NCBI GenBank assembly: GCA_963840725.1
Contig: CAWIZY010000011.1
Coordinates: 1 to 64,000 of the forward strand
Length of the DNA: 64,000 nucleotides
Direction: 5' to 3'
Origin: CAVWDU01 sp963840725
GTDB taxonomy: Bacteria > Pseudomonadota > Gammaproteobacteria > Pseudomonadales > Halieaceae
The notes beneath the pieces are model-generated. The model saw nothing but the letters and a program-made list of their open reading frames with translations, was not told the origin of the DNA and did no database searches. The position numbers and the translations under genes were made by a program. This document shows positions 36,416 to 45,354 of this stretch, piece by piece (position 1 is the first letter of the stretch; each line of letters opens with the position of its first letter).

Positions 36416-36958
36416 ATGACCAACCACGACACGGTAGATAAGCCCACCCTGACCACGCGGTTCCTGGAGGAGTTGCGTCACTATGCCCTGTTAACCGCCT
36501 ATTTGTTCGTGTGTTTTAGTGTGCTGTTGCTCTTCCGGGAGAGTGCCGGCGGTGCGGAGACGGGAAGTCTGCACTACAGCCTGGCACTTGTTAAGGCGTT
36601 GGTGCTGGGCAAGTTTTTATTGATCGGTGATGTCATTAACGCGGGGTCGCGGGCAGATTCGCAGCCTCTGCTCCACCGGGTTATCTGGAAATCTCTGGCC
36701 ATGCTGCTGGTTTTGATCGTGCTGGTGGGCATCGAAGAACTGGTACTGGGCTGGTTTCATGACCGGACTGTGGCACAGACCGTAGCGGAGTTCACCGAGC
36801 GTCGATGGCTGGAAGATCTCGCTCCTGTGCTGATGATGTTGCTGGTATTGATACCACTCGTGGCAATGACTGAAATCTACCGTCAACTCGGACCGGAAAA
36901 GTTTCGGGCCCTGTGGCTGGAGCGCCCCGCTTTGGCCGAGGCACCCACTGAAGCATAG
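36416..36958 (+). CDS. Four-helix integral membrane protein of unknown function
   Basis: 180 residues from the ATG at 36416; an upstream GTG or TTG start is possible but the ATG is closer to the family-like start. Four membrane segments: YALLTAYLFVCFSVLLLF, LVKALVLGKFLLIGDVI, SLAMLLVLIVLVGIEELVLG and APVLMMLLVLIPLVAMTEI. The Lys and Asp in the second segment and the acidic EEL in the third recur in unannotated small membrane proteins of gammaproteobacteria, but I cannot name a family. The stop is 54 bp from the convergent patatin gene. No signal for regulation was seen. Confidence 0.7.
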   Translation: MTNHDTVDKPTLTTRFLEELRHYALLTAYLFVCFSVLLLFRESAGGAETGSLHYSLALVKALVLGKFLLIGDVINAGSRADSQPLLHRVIWKSLAMLLVLIVLVGIEELVLGWFHDRTVAQTVAEFTERRWLEDLAPVLMMLLVLIPLVAMTEIYRQLGPEKFRALWLERPALAEAPTEA

Positions 36959-37012
36959 GTTCCGGTATCGCGCTGCGTGTGCTCGGCCACCCGGGAGGGT
37001 CGTAGGCCGGGT

Positions 37013-39337
37013 TCAGCGCGCGATACTGCTATTCCCGAACACATTACCGATATGAAAGAAGTAGGTTTGGCGTCCGCCCTCAGCCATGCCCAAGCCGATG
37101 TACATTGGACCCAACGGCGAGCGGTAGCCGAAGTAGACACTGCCATTGACAATACCATCATCGAAAATATTGTCGGTGTTGTCCGCTACTCTGCCGTACT
37201 CCAGTGTGCCCCCAAGGAAAGCCGGCAATAACCCTGAGCCGGCTACGTGATAGCGGTAGCCACCCATCACCATGCCAAAGTTCTGGCCGCTCAGTTCTTC
37301 GCGGCGATAGCCTGACAGCTTCGTAAAGCCGCCCGCCCGGAACAGCGCATAGTCCGGTGCCTCCCCACTGATGGTTTCAAACCAACGCGCTCCCCCCATG
37401 AATGAATGACGGCCGTAGGAACGTGCGATGATTCCGTCAAGCAGAACCTGCTCGTATTCAGTATCAGCGCCCAGCCCTTGCTGTGAGTTGTAGTAGTTGG
37501 CCTGCAAGATAGCGCCGTCGCCGGGAAAATAGCGGTCATCCATGCGATCATAGGTGCCCTGCAGGAAGTATTCCCCGGCGGCGAAATCGTTGTCCGGAAT
37601 ACCGGGAGGTCCTATCTCCACATCCACGCTGCCGGTGAACAGCCGGATACCACCCGAAATAGCGGCACGGCGGCTGAACTCCCGGCCCAGACCCAGCGAG
37701 CCGCCGTACTGGCTAATCTGTGATCGCAACAGGGCCTCGCCATCGTCATCGTAGACTGTGACTTCGCGACGCTCGGCGAACAAGCGCGGCTGGGCAAAGA
37801 TTTTGAGCGGTGGGTTGAAAAATTTGTAGGCATCCAGCACCAAACCAGGGTTTTCGCCCACCTGAGCCAGGGCCCGGAACTCGCTGCCATAGTCGTCCAG
37901 GGCCGTGTTCAGGTAAGCCAGCCGCAGATTGATGGCGCTGGTGTCCCCGTCGCCGGAAAAATCCAGCCCGGTCTCGAGAAATTGGGTGCCGCGGCTGTCC
38001 TGTATAACGTGCAGGACCAGGCCGGTTTCGTTATCTTCCTCAACGAGCTCATAGCGGGCCAGCTCCAGGAAACCCAGCGCGTAAATGTCGCTCACCGTTT
38101 GATCCAGGGCGTCATAATCCAGACGATCGCCCTCGGCTACCGTAACCCGTTTCATAATGACCTCATCGGCAAAGCGTGATCGATTTTCCAGCCGCACAAA
38201 ATCGATGCGCTCGGGCGGGGAGAGGCAGGTCTGTTTGCGCGCCCGGTAGGCGGCGTACTCTTCCTCGCTTACCGCAAGATGCTTCAGACTCTCACTGACT
38301 TGCTGCGCCGCTGCGTAGCCAATTTCAATGCCGACAGCTGATTTTACGAAAGAGCCCGAGGTCACTTTGTCACCCAAGGGCGGTTGGATGAGGATATCAG
38401 TGGGTGTCAGTGTCGCCAGATTGCGCGCTACATTGCGGGTGGTCAGGAACCCCGTTAGCTGGCCCATAACCGACAGCATGTTATTCAGGTCCTCCCGCGG
38501 CGCGAGGCCAGTGCCGACATCTACGGCAATCACGATATCGGCGCCCATATCACGCACAACGTCCAGGGGCACATTGTTGACAAGGCCGCCGTCCACCAGG
38601 AGGTAGTCATCCCACACTACCGGGTCGAACACTCCCGGCACGGACATACTGGCGCGCATGGCTAGCGCCAGGTCGCCCTTGGTGAGCACCACTTCGTTGC
38701 CGGTGGTGAGATCGGTGGCAATCGCGCTGTAAGGGATAGCCAGCTCAGAGAAACGCGCCACCGACGTGCGTTGGCGGATCATAGTCTCGAACAGAAAACT
38801 GATCTTCTGACCACTGATGGCGCCGAGCGTGAGCAGAGAGGAATCCTCGCCGAGACCCAGCTTGGGTCCGTAGAGAGCGAGATCGTCGTCGCGTTTGCGC
38901 CGGAACGGGCGTTCCTTGCGGTCGGTTTGATCGTCGAACAGGGCGTCCCAGTCTATCGCTAGAATGGCGCTTTCGAGATCCCTCGCGCTCATGCCGGTGG
39001 CATACAGCGCACCCACCAGGGAGCCCATGCTGGTGCCGGCGAGGACATCAACCGGAATACGCATTTCCTCCAACAGGCGCAGTATACCGATGTGGGCGCT
39101 ACCGCGTGCGCCACCACCACCCAGAGCCACCCCGATGGTCGGTCGATCAGGCGTAGGGGCCGCACAGCCGTTCACGCTCTGAGCCGCGACCGGGGTGAAG
39201 GGCAGTGCAAACGCAAACGCCAGGGCAGCCACTGTAGCCAAGTGTTTCGAGCGTGGCGTGGGGTGCCAGAACCGATTCGGCAAACCGCCACTGTAAGGCA
39301 ACCCCTGGCGCGCGGCTCGACGTAGCAAATTCTTCAT
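37013..39337 (-). CDS. Patatin-like phospholipase fused to POTRA and outer-membrane barrel (type Vd)
   Basis: 774 residues from the ATG at 39337, chosen for the AGGAG upstream and a signal peptide (TVAALAFAFALPFTPVAAQ). Residues about 65-340 are a patatin domain: GGGGARG oxyanion loop (73-79), GTSMG with Ser103 as nucleophile and DGG near 247 as the catalytic Asp, the Ser-Asp dyad of PlpD. A POTRA-like segment follows (LDYDALDQTVSDIYALGFLE) and then a 16-strand-type barrel ending IGNVFGNSSIAR. This is the PlpD/FplA layout in which the lipase is exported through its own barrel and may be released or stay attached. It probably hydrolyses phospholipids at the cell surface. A repeat sequence lies just upstream of its start. 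Confidence 0.9.
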   Translation of the reverse strand: MKNLLRRAARQGLPYSGGLPNRFWHPTPRSKHLATVAALAFAFALPFTPVAAQSVNGCAAPTPDRPTIGVALGGGGARGSAHIGILRLLEEMRIPVDVLAGTSMGSLVGALYATGMSARDLESAILAIDWDALFDDQTDRKERPFRRKRDDDLALYGPKLGLGEDSSLLTLGAISGQKISFLFETMIRQRTSVARFSELAIPYSAIATDLTTGNEVVLTKGDLALAMRASMSVPGVFDPVVWDDYLLVDGGLVNNVPLDVVRDMGADIVIAVDVGTGLAPREDLNNMLSVMGQLTGFLTTRNVARNLATLTPTDILIQPPLGDKVTSGSFVKSAVGIEIGYAAAQQVSESLKHLAVSEEEYAAYRARKQTCLSPPERIDFVRLENRSRFADEVIMKRVTVAEGDRLDYDALDQTVSDIYALGFLELARYELVEEDNETGLVLHVIQDSRGTQFLETGLDFSGDGDTSAINLRLAYLNTALDDYGSEFRALAQVGENPGLVLDAYKFFNPPLKIFAQPRLFAERREVTVYDDDGEALLRSQISQYGGSLGLGREFSRRAAISGGIRLFTGSVDVEIGPPGIPDNDFAAGEYFLQGTYDRMDDRYFPGDGAILQANYYNSQQGLGADTEYEQVLLDGIIARSYGRHSFMGGARWFETISGEAPDYALFRAGGFTKLSGYRREELSGQNFGMVMGGYRYHVAGSGLLPAFLGGTLEYGRVADNTDNIFDDGIVNGSVYFGYRSPLGPMYIGLGMAEGGRQTYFFHIGNVFGNSSIAR

Positions 39338-39348
39338 CAGTAAATTGT

Positions 39349-39440
39349 GCTCCTGCGATGGTTCATTTTCTGTGTTTACGCTGCGATAGTCCAATAGCCG
39401 ATGATGTGTGTTCAGGAAAACTTGACATAACTTGGGTGCG
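39349..39440. repeat. Dispersed repeat R1, copy 1
   Basis: Shares GCTCCTGCGATGGTTCAT, CGTGTTTACG-like, AGTCCAATAGCCGATGA and GACATAACCTGGGT-type blocks with the sequence at 43066-43160, in the same orientation. It directly abuts the ribosome site of the patatin gene and may include its promoter. About three quarters of positions match by eye. Confidence 0.6.
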
Positions 39441-39526
39441 GCGCATCCGGGCTTGCGGTAGCGGGCTCTTGGTGGCACCCACCCGAGCCTCGCCGGGTAC
39501 GCTCCCTCTGTTCGAGCGGAACCCAC

Positions 39527-39594
39527 TTTTTTATAGATGAATGAAGTAGCAGAGACGCCAGCAGGTTGGTATAGACTCCGGTGGGCTGCGGCCC
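39527..39594. repeat. Dispersed repeat R2, copy 1
   Basis: The run TTTTATAGATGAATGAAGTAGCAGAGACGCCAGCAGGTTGGTATAG-like sequence (positions given, not quoted in full) matches the copy at 45355-45421: TTTATAGAT, AAGTAGCAGRGACGC and TTGRTATAGRYTCC blocks occur in the same order. It is non-coding. Confidence 0.6.
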
Positions 39595-39915
39595 GGAAAC
39601 GATCACAGCAGCTCTGCAAGTTGGCGCGTGCAAGCGATATTTCAGCACTCCGGCGGCCACTGAGCGATCGACTCCCGCAGAGCAGCGGGGTTCTGGAAGG
39701 GAGTCTATTCACTATACGCCGTATTTTTACTCATAATTTTCGCATGGCAAACACGTTATGGCGACTCTTGTTCGAACTGTCTGGTAGGGTAATGATGAGT
39801 CCCAGTTGGGCTTGATTGATGCAGTCAGTAAGTTGGACATTGAGCATCTCGCTATTATTATCAGGTGGTTGAGAGGTTTCCTTTTTTCGTAATCTACCTT
39901 AGAAGACGTTGAACA

Positions 39916-41274
39916 ATGAGTAACCGAAAAACCCGCCGCGAAATCGACAAGGCAATAAGACACTTGATGGCCTATACCGGCCCAAGCGGTGAATGGGAGG
40001 GGCGGTTCGAGCAAGTTCAGCGAGATCTGCTCAACCCACTGGCGGATAAACTCGAGGTGAGCCTTGAGGAGATGGAGGATTTCTTTCTTTCAGGCCCTTA
40101 TCATCACATGGTGATCGGTTTCGTCTTCGAGGAATTTGCAACTGTTTTGTGGGATAGTGAGAAACGCAATCTGACCGAGGCCTACCTCGAACACCGAGGG
40201 TGGCGTGAAGGATCTGCAGGTCGTCGGTACCTGCAGGCCCTGGGGGACTCCGAGCTGCAGTTTTGGGAAATCACGGCGGTAAAGCCCGGAGCCTACGCGG
40301 AGCTGCGTCCCTATGGAAGTGCCGACAAATCGATTCGCGTCCAAGAGAAAGCTGCCACCGAGAGCCTCCACCAATGGGACGGACTGGTCGCCCGGGTCCT
40401 CCACATCGGAGCAACTCCCGTGTTCAGCGGTGCCATGTTGCCCTTCAGGCCCGAACTGGCGGCGCGCATCCAGTCGGTGCTGTCTGCTGCAGCCGAACAG
40501 GCCCAGCAGCTTGTGCAGGAATTAATCGAACAGGGGGAGATGGAGCCTGCGTCCGCCAATCTTGAGGAGATAGTCCGTTTCACACTGGAATCCGAACTGG
40601 CGGGCGTGGCTTTCCTGATCTGGGCGATGGATCTCTATCTTCAGTCAATGAGGCCGTCACCCGTATATCGGAACATGGATGACGAGCCCATCGAACCTAC
40701 CGAGGTGCGGTTCCCGCTTCGCGCGGACCGCTTAGCGGTAGGCAGGGCTCTCGATGCGTCGCCAGTTCTGCACAGGGATGACGGGGAGACAAACTGGAGC
40801 TGGTTTCCCGAACCCTACGACGACATCGACTTTGGTGAGCGGGTGAGTATCTTGGGGCATATTGCACTGAGCGGCGACCACCTCGAGCTGCAGACCAACT
40901 CCGCTGCAAGAGCCGATCGAGGCCGGAACCAGTTGGCCTCCTTGCTCGGTGACCTTGTGGGGCCACCACTCACTGTCCACGACAATATGATGCCCATGAA
41001 GGATAGTGAAGAGCCTTTGGAGCCACTCTCAGACATTCCTCCCGAATTACAGGAGGCACTCACGGCTCAATTGACCAGCCACTACCGCAAAACCCTGGAT
41101 GAGCCCATTCCCATGCCCAATGGTCTGAGTCCACGCCAGTGCGCGGCGGACCCGGCACTGCGAGACGAGGTGGTCGGCTGGCTCAAACAGCTGGAGAATT
41201 CAACCGAGCGTTCGCCGGGGCCGCCCTATGATTTCAGCTGGATGTGGGACGAACTTGGCCTGACGCGCGACTGA
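39916..41274 (+). CDS. Conserved hypothetical protein, 452 residues
   Basis: Cytoplasmic, acidic, with no membrane helix or signal. The N-terminus is basic (MSNRKTRREIDKAI), the middle is helical with Trp-rich pieces (NWSWFPEPYDDIDF), and the C-terminus has DEPIPMPNGLSPRQCAADPALRDEVVG. That last block resembles a short domain found in uncharacterised proteins and in some SEC-C or antitoxin-like (MbcA/ParS) proteins, of the form DEPIP-x-L-G-G-x-T-P-R-E-A. I cannot identify the rest. There is no obvious operon partner. The gene is followed by the repeat array at 41325 and then the transposase, so it may border a mobile locus. Confidence 0.7.
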   Translation: MSNRKTRREIDKAIRHLMAYTGPSGEWEGRFEQVQRDLLNPLADKLEVSLEEMEDFFLSGPYHHMVIGFVFEEFATVLWDSEKRNLTEAYLEHRGWREGSAGRRYLQALGDSELQFWEITAVKPGAYAELRPYGSADKSIRVQEKAATESLHQWDGLVARVLHIGATPVFSGAMLPFRPELAARIQSVLSAAAEQAQQLVQELIEQGEMEPASANLEEIVRFTLESELAGVAFLIWAMDLYLQSMRPSPVYRNMDDEPIEPTEVRFPLRADRLAVGRALDASPVLHRDDGETNWSWFPEPYDDIDFGERVSILGHIALSGDHLELQTNSAARADRGRNQLASLLGDLVGPPLTVHDNMMPMKDSEEPLEPLSDIPPELQEALTAQLTSHYRKTLDEPIPMPNGLSPRQCAADPALRDEVVGWLKQLENSTERSPGPPYDFSWMWDELGLTRD

Positions 41275-41324
41275 GGTGGAAATCCTTGATGGAGTGACTG
41301 CACACGCAAGCAGACATGGGCGCA

Positions 41325-41580
41325 GAGTTGTTTTCGGGAGTTGTTTCGGGACACAAGTTGTTTCGGGGAGTTGTTTGCACCCAAAAGTTGTTTGGGGACA
41401 CCCAAGAGATTCGTTTCTGAGAGAGCTGTTTCGGAGGGAGTTGTTTCGGGACACCCAAGATATTCGTTTCTGAGAGTTGTTTCGGGACAGAGTTGTTTCG
41501 GGACACCCAAGTTGTTTGGGGACACCCAAGAGATTCGTTTCTGAGAGAGCTGTTTCGGAGAGCAATTACAGAACACCCAA
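41325..41580. repeat. Short-repeat array left of the RAYT transposase
   Basis: Imperfect tandem units built from GTTGTTTCGGGACACCCAAG plus a second block AGATTCGTTTCTGAGAG. GTTGTTT occurs about eight times and GGGACACCCAAG about four times. It has no spacer pattern. The core GGGACACCCA occurs in reverse complement (TGGGTGTCC) in the array on the other side of the transposase, so the two arrays are inverted relative to each other. Confidence 0.8.
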
Positions 41581-41798
41581 CATCAGCTCACTGCTCGCTC
41601 GTAGGAGGCAGGATCGGGCTTTTGGAGACCGGCGGTGCTTCACGGTCGGGTCGTAGGTGAAACGGCAGAATCGATTGATGGTCAGCGGATTGGTAAGCAG
41701 CAACTGCCGAACCGCTCGAACGCTGGAGAGACAACTTTTGTGTGCGGTGATCTAACAATCAGCCAGCCGAGTTCCTTGACTGACCCGATCATTGATAC

Positions 41799-42803
41799 TC
41801 AAGCAGCGTTGTAGAGAAGTCCTAGCTTGCCTGAGCCCTTTATCCAGCAACGCCCTGAAGAGGCCGCGTAACTGCGCATCCGCGCCAGAGCGCCAATAGC
41901 CTGCAGGGAAGATGTCTGGATATCGCAGACCAGGGCCATCCACTGTTGGCTATCTATCGACAGCCGGTTCAAGGCTGGAACGGCCTCCCGCGACATGACA
42001 CCCCGGTTGCCAGCGCGCACGCAGCGGCCAGTAGCAGCCACCAGAGCCAGATAATCGTCCAGCCTGATTGGAAGACCTCGGCTACTCTCAAGCGACTCGC
42101 CGCCCTCTGAAAACGGCGATAGCGACGGGCTTGACGTGTTGCCTGCTGGCGCAGTCTCGGTAAGCCTTCTCGCCTTTAGGCGTTCCTGCACCGAGGTGAA
42201 GTCCGAATCGCGTATGGTCTCTGCCATCCCGGCCCGGATCGGGTTCAGATCGACATAGGCCATACAGGACAGGACCGCCGCCTCATCCAGCAAGGCTTTG
42301 GACTTAAAGCGCCCCTCCCAGAATCGCCCCGTGCAGTCGTCCTCAGCATTCGCCCTGCGCGCAATGTGTTCATTCAGGCAACGCATAAACCAGCTGATGT
42401 CATAGAGCCGGGCACGCCACACGGCGGCAATCGCCGCCACGGTGGCAGCCTGGGCCGCCGTGAGCGGCTGCCCGGCCAGTTTCTGTTGGACCAGCAGGGG
42501 CCCGCTAAACATCCGGGTCCAGCGTTCGATGACCTCATCGTCGCTCCAGTGCTGTGCCCGGGCCTGATCCACCCGCAGCACCACGTGGTAGTGATTACTC
42601 ATAATGGCGTAGGCACAGAGTTCGATGCCAAAGGCCGAGGCCTGCAGCTTGAGCCGTTCAACCAGCCAGGCGCGGCGGTGATTGAAATCCTGCCCGGTGT
42701 ACTGATCTTTACCACACAGGAAAGCCCGGCGAACGCAGCGGGCGATGCAGTGGTAGTAGGGTGTCTCGCTGAGCGAGATCTGTGCGGAGCGCCGGATGGT
42801 CAT
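41799..42803 (-). CDS. REP-associated tyrosine transposase (RAYT, Y1 HUH type)
   Basis: 334 residues from the ATG at 42803, chosen because a perfect AGGAGG lies upstream; a start 21 codons earlier is weaker. The start MTIRRSAQISLSETPYYHC and AIMSNHYHVVLRV (HYH, about 71-73) form the HUH metal site of the IS200-like family, and CTGRFWEGRFKSKALLDE and CMAYVDLNPIRAGM are typical RAYT blocks. The enzyme nicks and joins single-stranded DNA at REP hairpins without being an ordinary insertion element. I cannot place the catalytic tyrosine with confidence. Repeat arrays flank it on both sides. The last 60 residues are unlike the core and may bind the repeats. Confidence 0.88.
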   Translation of the reverse strand: MTIRRSAQISLSETPYYHCIARCVRRAFLCGKDQYTGQDFNHRRAWLVERLKLQASAFGIELCAYAIMSNHYHVVLRVDQARAQHWSDDEVIERWTRMFSGPLLVQQKLAGQPLTAAQAATVAAIAAVWRARLYDISWFMRCLNEHIARRANAEDDCTGRFWEGRFKSKALLDEAAVLSCMAYVDLNPIRAGMAETIRDSDFTSVQERLKARRLTETAPAGNTSSPSLSPFSEGGESLESSRGLPIRLDDYLALVAATGRCVRAGNRGVMSREAVPALNRLSIDSQQWMALVCDIQTSSLQAIGALARMRSYAASSGRCWIKGSGKLGLLYNAA

Positions 42804-42891
42804 CCTTGACCTCCTGGGGTGGCTGAACGACACACCTAGCTTAGCCGTCAGCCTCGCGATGGCCAAGGGATTGGCCGGTTATGGTGGGAGA

Positions 42892-43057
42892 TTGGTGGGT
42901 GTCCTGAACTGACACTGAACTGACATTGCACCTTATTGCACGCTGGTGACCACGGAATTCGCTAGTTGTGGTTGGATGTTGGTGGGTGTCCCCCATTGCG
43001 CTATTGGTGGGTGTCCTCCATTGCGTGGCTGCGTTGTTGCGTTGTTGGTGGGTGTCC
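42892..43057. repeat. Short-repeat array right of the RAYT transposase
   Basis: Four copies of TTGGTGGGTGTCC at 42892, 42979, 43004 and 43045. The last three are followed by a CCCCATTGCG/TCCATTGCG tail. The core is the reverse complement of the left array's GGACACCCA. The copies lie in the 5' flank of the transposase and are non-coding. Confidence 0.85.
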
Positions 43058-43065
43058 TCCATTGC

Positions 43066-43160
43066 GCTCCTGCGATGGTTCATATTCCGTGTTTACGAGG
43101 CGGGAGTCCAATAGCCGATGAATTGCGCCCCGGCAAACGAGACATAACCTGGGTATGGTG
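43066..43160. repeat. Dispersed repeat R1, copy 2
   Basis: Same orientation as the copy at 39349; begins GCTCCTGCGATGGTTCAT and ends GACATAACCTGGGTATGG. It directly follows the last TTGGTGGGTGTCC unit, so it is part of the same non-coding block. Confidence 0.6.
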
Positions 43161-43329
43161 AATCTGGGCTCTTCCGGGTCACCGGTCATGATTGCCGTCC
43201 GTGCTTTGTCCATCTCATGCCCAGCCAATTGCTGGCGACTAAACCCAGTGTGTAATAGAGTTCGTAGCAGTAGGGGGCTAAGTCAAGACTCTGCTATCTG
43301 TCAGCCATTCATCCCAGGATACTTAATTT

Positions 43330-43662
43330 ATGCATCGCATTAATCACTTGCTCTTCAGCAGTATGTTTGCCGTGACGTTGGCCACGGCTAACGCCCAGGC
43401 AGACGTCGCGGAGGACAGCTCAGCAGCGTTCAAGGCCGGTAACGAAGCGTTAGGCGCGGCCCTCGGTTTGCCTGCTGCCGAATCCACGGTAACCACCCAT
43501 GCCAATGGCATGACCTCCGCTACTATGGGTCTGTCTGCCATGAAAATGCTGGTCGTGCGCCAAAACGCTGACGGCAGCGTGAGCTACGACCATGCTGCTT
43601 CCGCTGAGGATGCCAAGGAATTCATCGAAAATGGTCACAGTCACAGTCCGGCGGAGGAGTAA
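43330..43662 (+). CDS. Small secreted protein, 110 residues
   Basis: Signal peptide (HLLFSSMFAVTLATANAQAD, AQA cleavage) followed by a short soluble domain: KAGNEALGAALGLPAAES, THANGMTSATMGLSAMKMLV and VRQNADGSVSYDHAASAEDA. The last block looks like the small post-PEP-CTERM-1-type proteins, in which a residue pattern of the form R-x-x-DG-x-x-x-x-x-x-A-x-A-x-A precedes an acidic end. The function is unknown. It lies 3 bp before the protease gene on the same strand, so they are almost certainly co-transcribed and it may be that enzyme's partner or substrate. Confidence 0.65.
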   Translation: MHRINHLLFSSMFAVTLATANAQADVAEDSSAAFKAGNEALGAALGLPAAESTVTTHANGMTSATMGLSAMKMLVVRQNADGSVSYDHAASAEDAKEFIENGHSHSPAEE

Positions 43663-43665
43663 GGC

Positions 43666-45087
43666 ATGAGCTCAAGTAAGCGATTTGTTACCAGCCTGGC
43701 TGCATGCGCGGTGGCCACGTCCCTGTCTGTTGGCGTCTCGGCGGCCAACATAGTCATCAACAATGTTGACCCGCCCGGCGAGGGCCTCAATGACCCCACT
43801 CCGGCGACACCAATAGGTGGCAATAACGGACTAACCGTCGGCGAGCAACGTCTCAATGCTTTCCAGTTCGCCGCCGAGCGTTGGGGTGAAACTGTAGCGA
43901 GCGACGTCACCGTTATCGTGCAGGCCTCGTTCTCGCCCCTGTCCTGCAGCGCCACGGGAGGCGTACTGGGTGCTGCCGGGCCACTGCAGATTTTTGCGGA
44001 TTTTCCGGGAGCCGGACAGTCCAATACCTTCTATCATGCAGCACTGGCCAACTCCCAGGCGGGCGTTGACCTCGCGCCGGGGCCACCGGACCCAGGCCTG
44101 CTCGCGCCGCCCTTCAACGATGACATCGTGGCATTCTTCAATGCCAACCTGGGTTCCCCGGGCTGTCTCGAGGCGTCCGGCTGGTACTATGGCTTCGATG
44201 GCAATGAGGCCGCGAACGAGATCGACTTCACCGCTGTTGTAACTCACGAAATCGCCCATGGGCTTGGCTTTTCCGAGTTTGCGGACGAGGGCACCGGCTC
44301 ACTGATCGCGGGAATACCCGGTATTTACTCGCGCTTCATGCTGGACACCGGCCTGGGGAAAATCGTCGCCGACATGACCGACGCTGAGCGCCTGCAGGCC
44401 CAGGTGTCCGGCGACAACCTGGTCTGGATCGGTGACAGCGTAACCGCTGCCGCACCCAGCCTGCTGGGGCCCAAGCCCAGTATCCGGATATTGCGACCCA
44501 AAGCCATTGAGGGCACGGTTGCCGTCCAGCAGGCAAGCTTCGGGCCGTCACTGACCCTCGGTGGGGGCACCACGGGCCAGGTCATTCTGGCTGACGATGG
44601 GGAAGCGGTCCCCACCGATGCCTGCGAGCCCATCCAAAACAAGCTCGATGGTAAAATCGCCCTCATCGATCGCGGCGGCTGTGCCTTCACCACCAAGGTG
44701 CTGAATGCCCAGACGGCCGGCGCCAAGGGCGCTATGGTGGCCAACAATCAGCCCGGCGGACCGGCACCCATGGGTGGTTTCAGCCCATTGGTTACCATTC
44801 CGTCCGTGGGCATCACCCTGGAACAGGGCGATGCTTTCAAGGCGGCTGGTAAGGCCAACGTGAAGTTGATACTGGACCCATCCAGGTTGGCGGGCGCCAA
44901 CGACGATGGACTGGTGCAGTTGTACGCACCCAACCCGGTGCAACCGGGCTCGTCCAAGTCCCACTGGGATACTTCGGCGACGCCCAACCTGCTGATGGAG
45001 CCCTCGATCACGCCGACGCTTGACGTCGGTGAGACGCTGGACCTCACGCCTAACCTCTTTGAGGACATCGGCTGGATCCTGCAATAA
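43666..45087 (+). CDS. Secreted zinc metalloprotease-like protein with PA domain
   Basis: 473 residues with a signal peptide (FVTSLAACAVATSLSVGVSA). HEIAHGLGF (about 194-202) gives a zinc motif with the third ligand spacing of metzincin-like enzymes, in FTAVVTHEIAHGLGFSEFAD. A PA (protease-associated) domain follows at about 310-400: CAFTTKVLNAQTAGAKGAMV with the family's G-x-x-x-x-x-A-x-x-GA-x-G-x-I/M pattern. The C-terminus LTPNLFEDIGWIL is a typical end of secreted proteins of this type. It probably cleaves extracellular protein. A GGAG-rich ribosome site overlaps the end of the preceding gene. The terminator at 45125 ends the operon. Confidence 0.8.
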   Translation: MSSSKRFVTSLAACAVATSLSVGVSAANIVINNVDPPGEGLNDPTPATPIGGNNGLTVGEQRLNAFQFAAERWGETVASDVTVIVQASFSPLSCSATGGVLGAAGPLQIFADFPGAGQSNTFYHAALANSQAGVDLAPGPPDPGLLAPPFNDDIVAFFNANLGSPGCLEASGWYYGFDGNEAANEIDFTAVVTHEIAHGLGFSEFADEGTGSLIAGIPGIYSRFMLDTGLGKIVADMTDAERLQAQVSGDNLVWIGDSVTAAAPSLLGPKPSIRILRPKAIEGTVAVQQASFGPSLTLGGGTTGQVILADDGEAVPTDACEPIQNKLDGKIALIDRGGCAFTTKVLNAQTAGAKGAMVANNQPGGPAPMGGFSPLVTIPSVGITLEQGDAFKAAGKANVKLILDPSRLAGANDDGLVQLYAPNPVQPGSSKSHWDTSATPNLLMEPSITPTLDVGETLDLTPNLFEDIGWILQ

Positions 45088-45124
45088 GGGCCTGACCCGG
45101 CACAAGTTGCCGGGTTGCTACCAG

Positions 45125-45158
45125 AAGGCGACGCGCGCAATGGCGTCGCCTTTTTTTT
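45125..45158 (+). terminator. Rho-independent terminator
   Basis: AAGGCGACGC pairs with GCGTCGCCTT across a short loop and is followed by eight Ts. It lies about 40 bp after the metalloprotease stop. Confidence 0.9.
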
Positions 45159-45354
45159 GCCCGGTTACCAGGCCCCCATTGGTCGAAGGGCTGACGACGT
45201 TTTTACGGTTTACCCAACCCGCTTTTATAGACTCTGATCTAACACAGCGGATAAAGCAGCCGGCGAGAGTGGCTCCTTTGCGGTACCTGTTTGCCCCCCG
45301 TGCCACTTCATGCACATTGACTCTTTTAGCGAGGAAGGGGGGGGCGATAGCAGA

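Noticed and set aside
41325..43057. Repeat arrays as CRISPR
   Set aside because: Units vary in length and spacing, there are no unique equal-length spacers and no cas genes are near.
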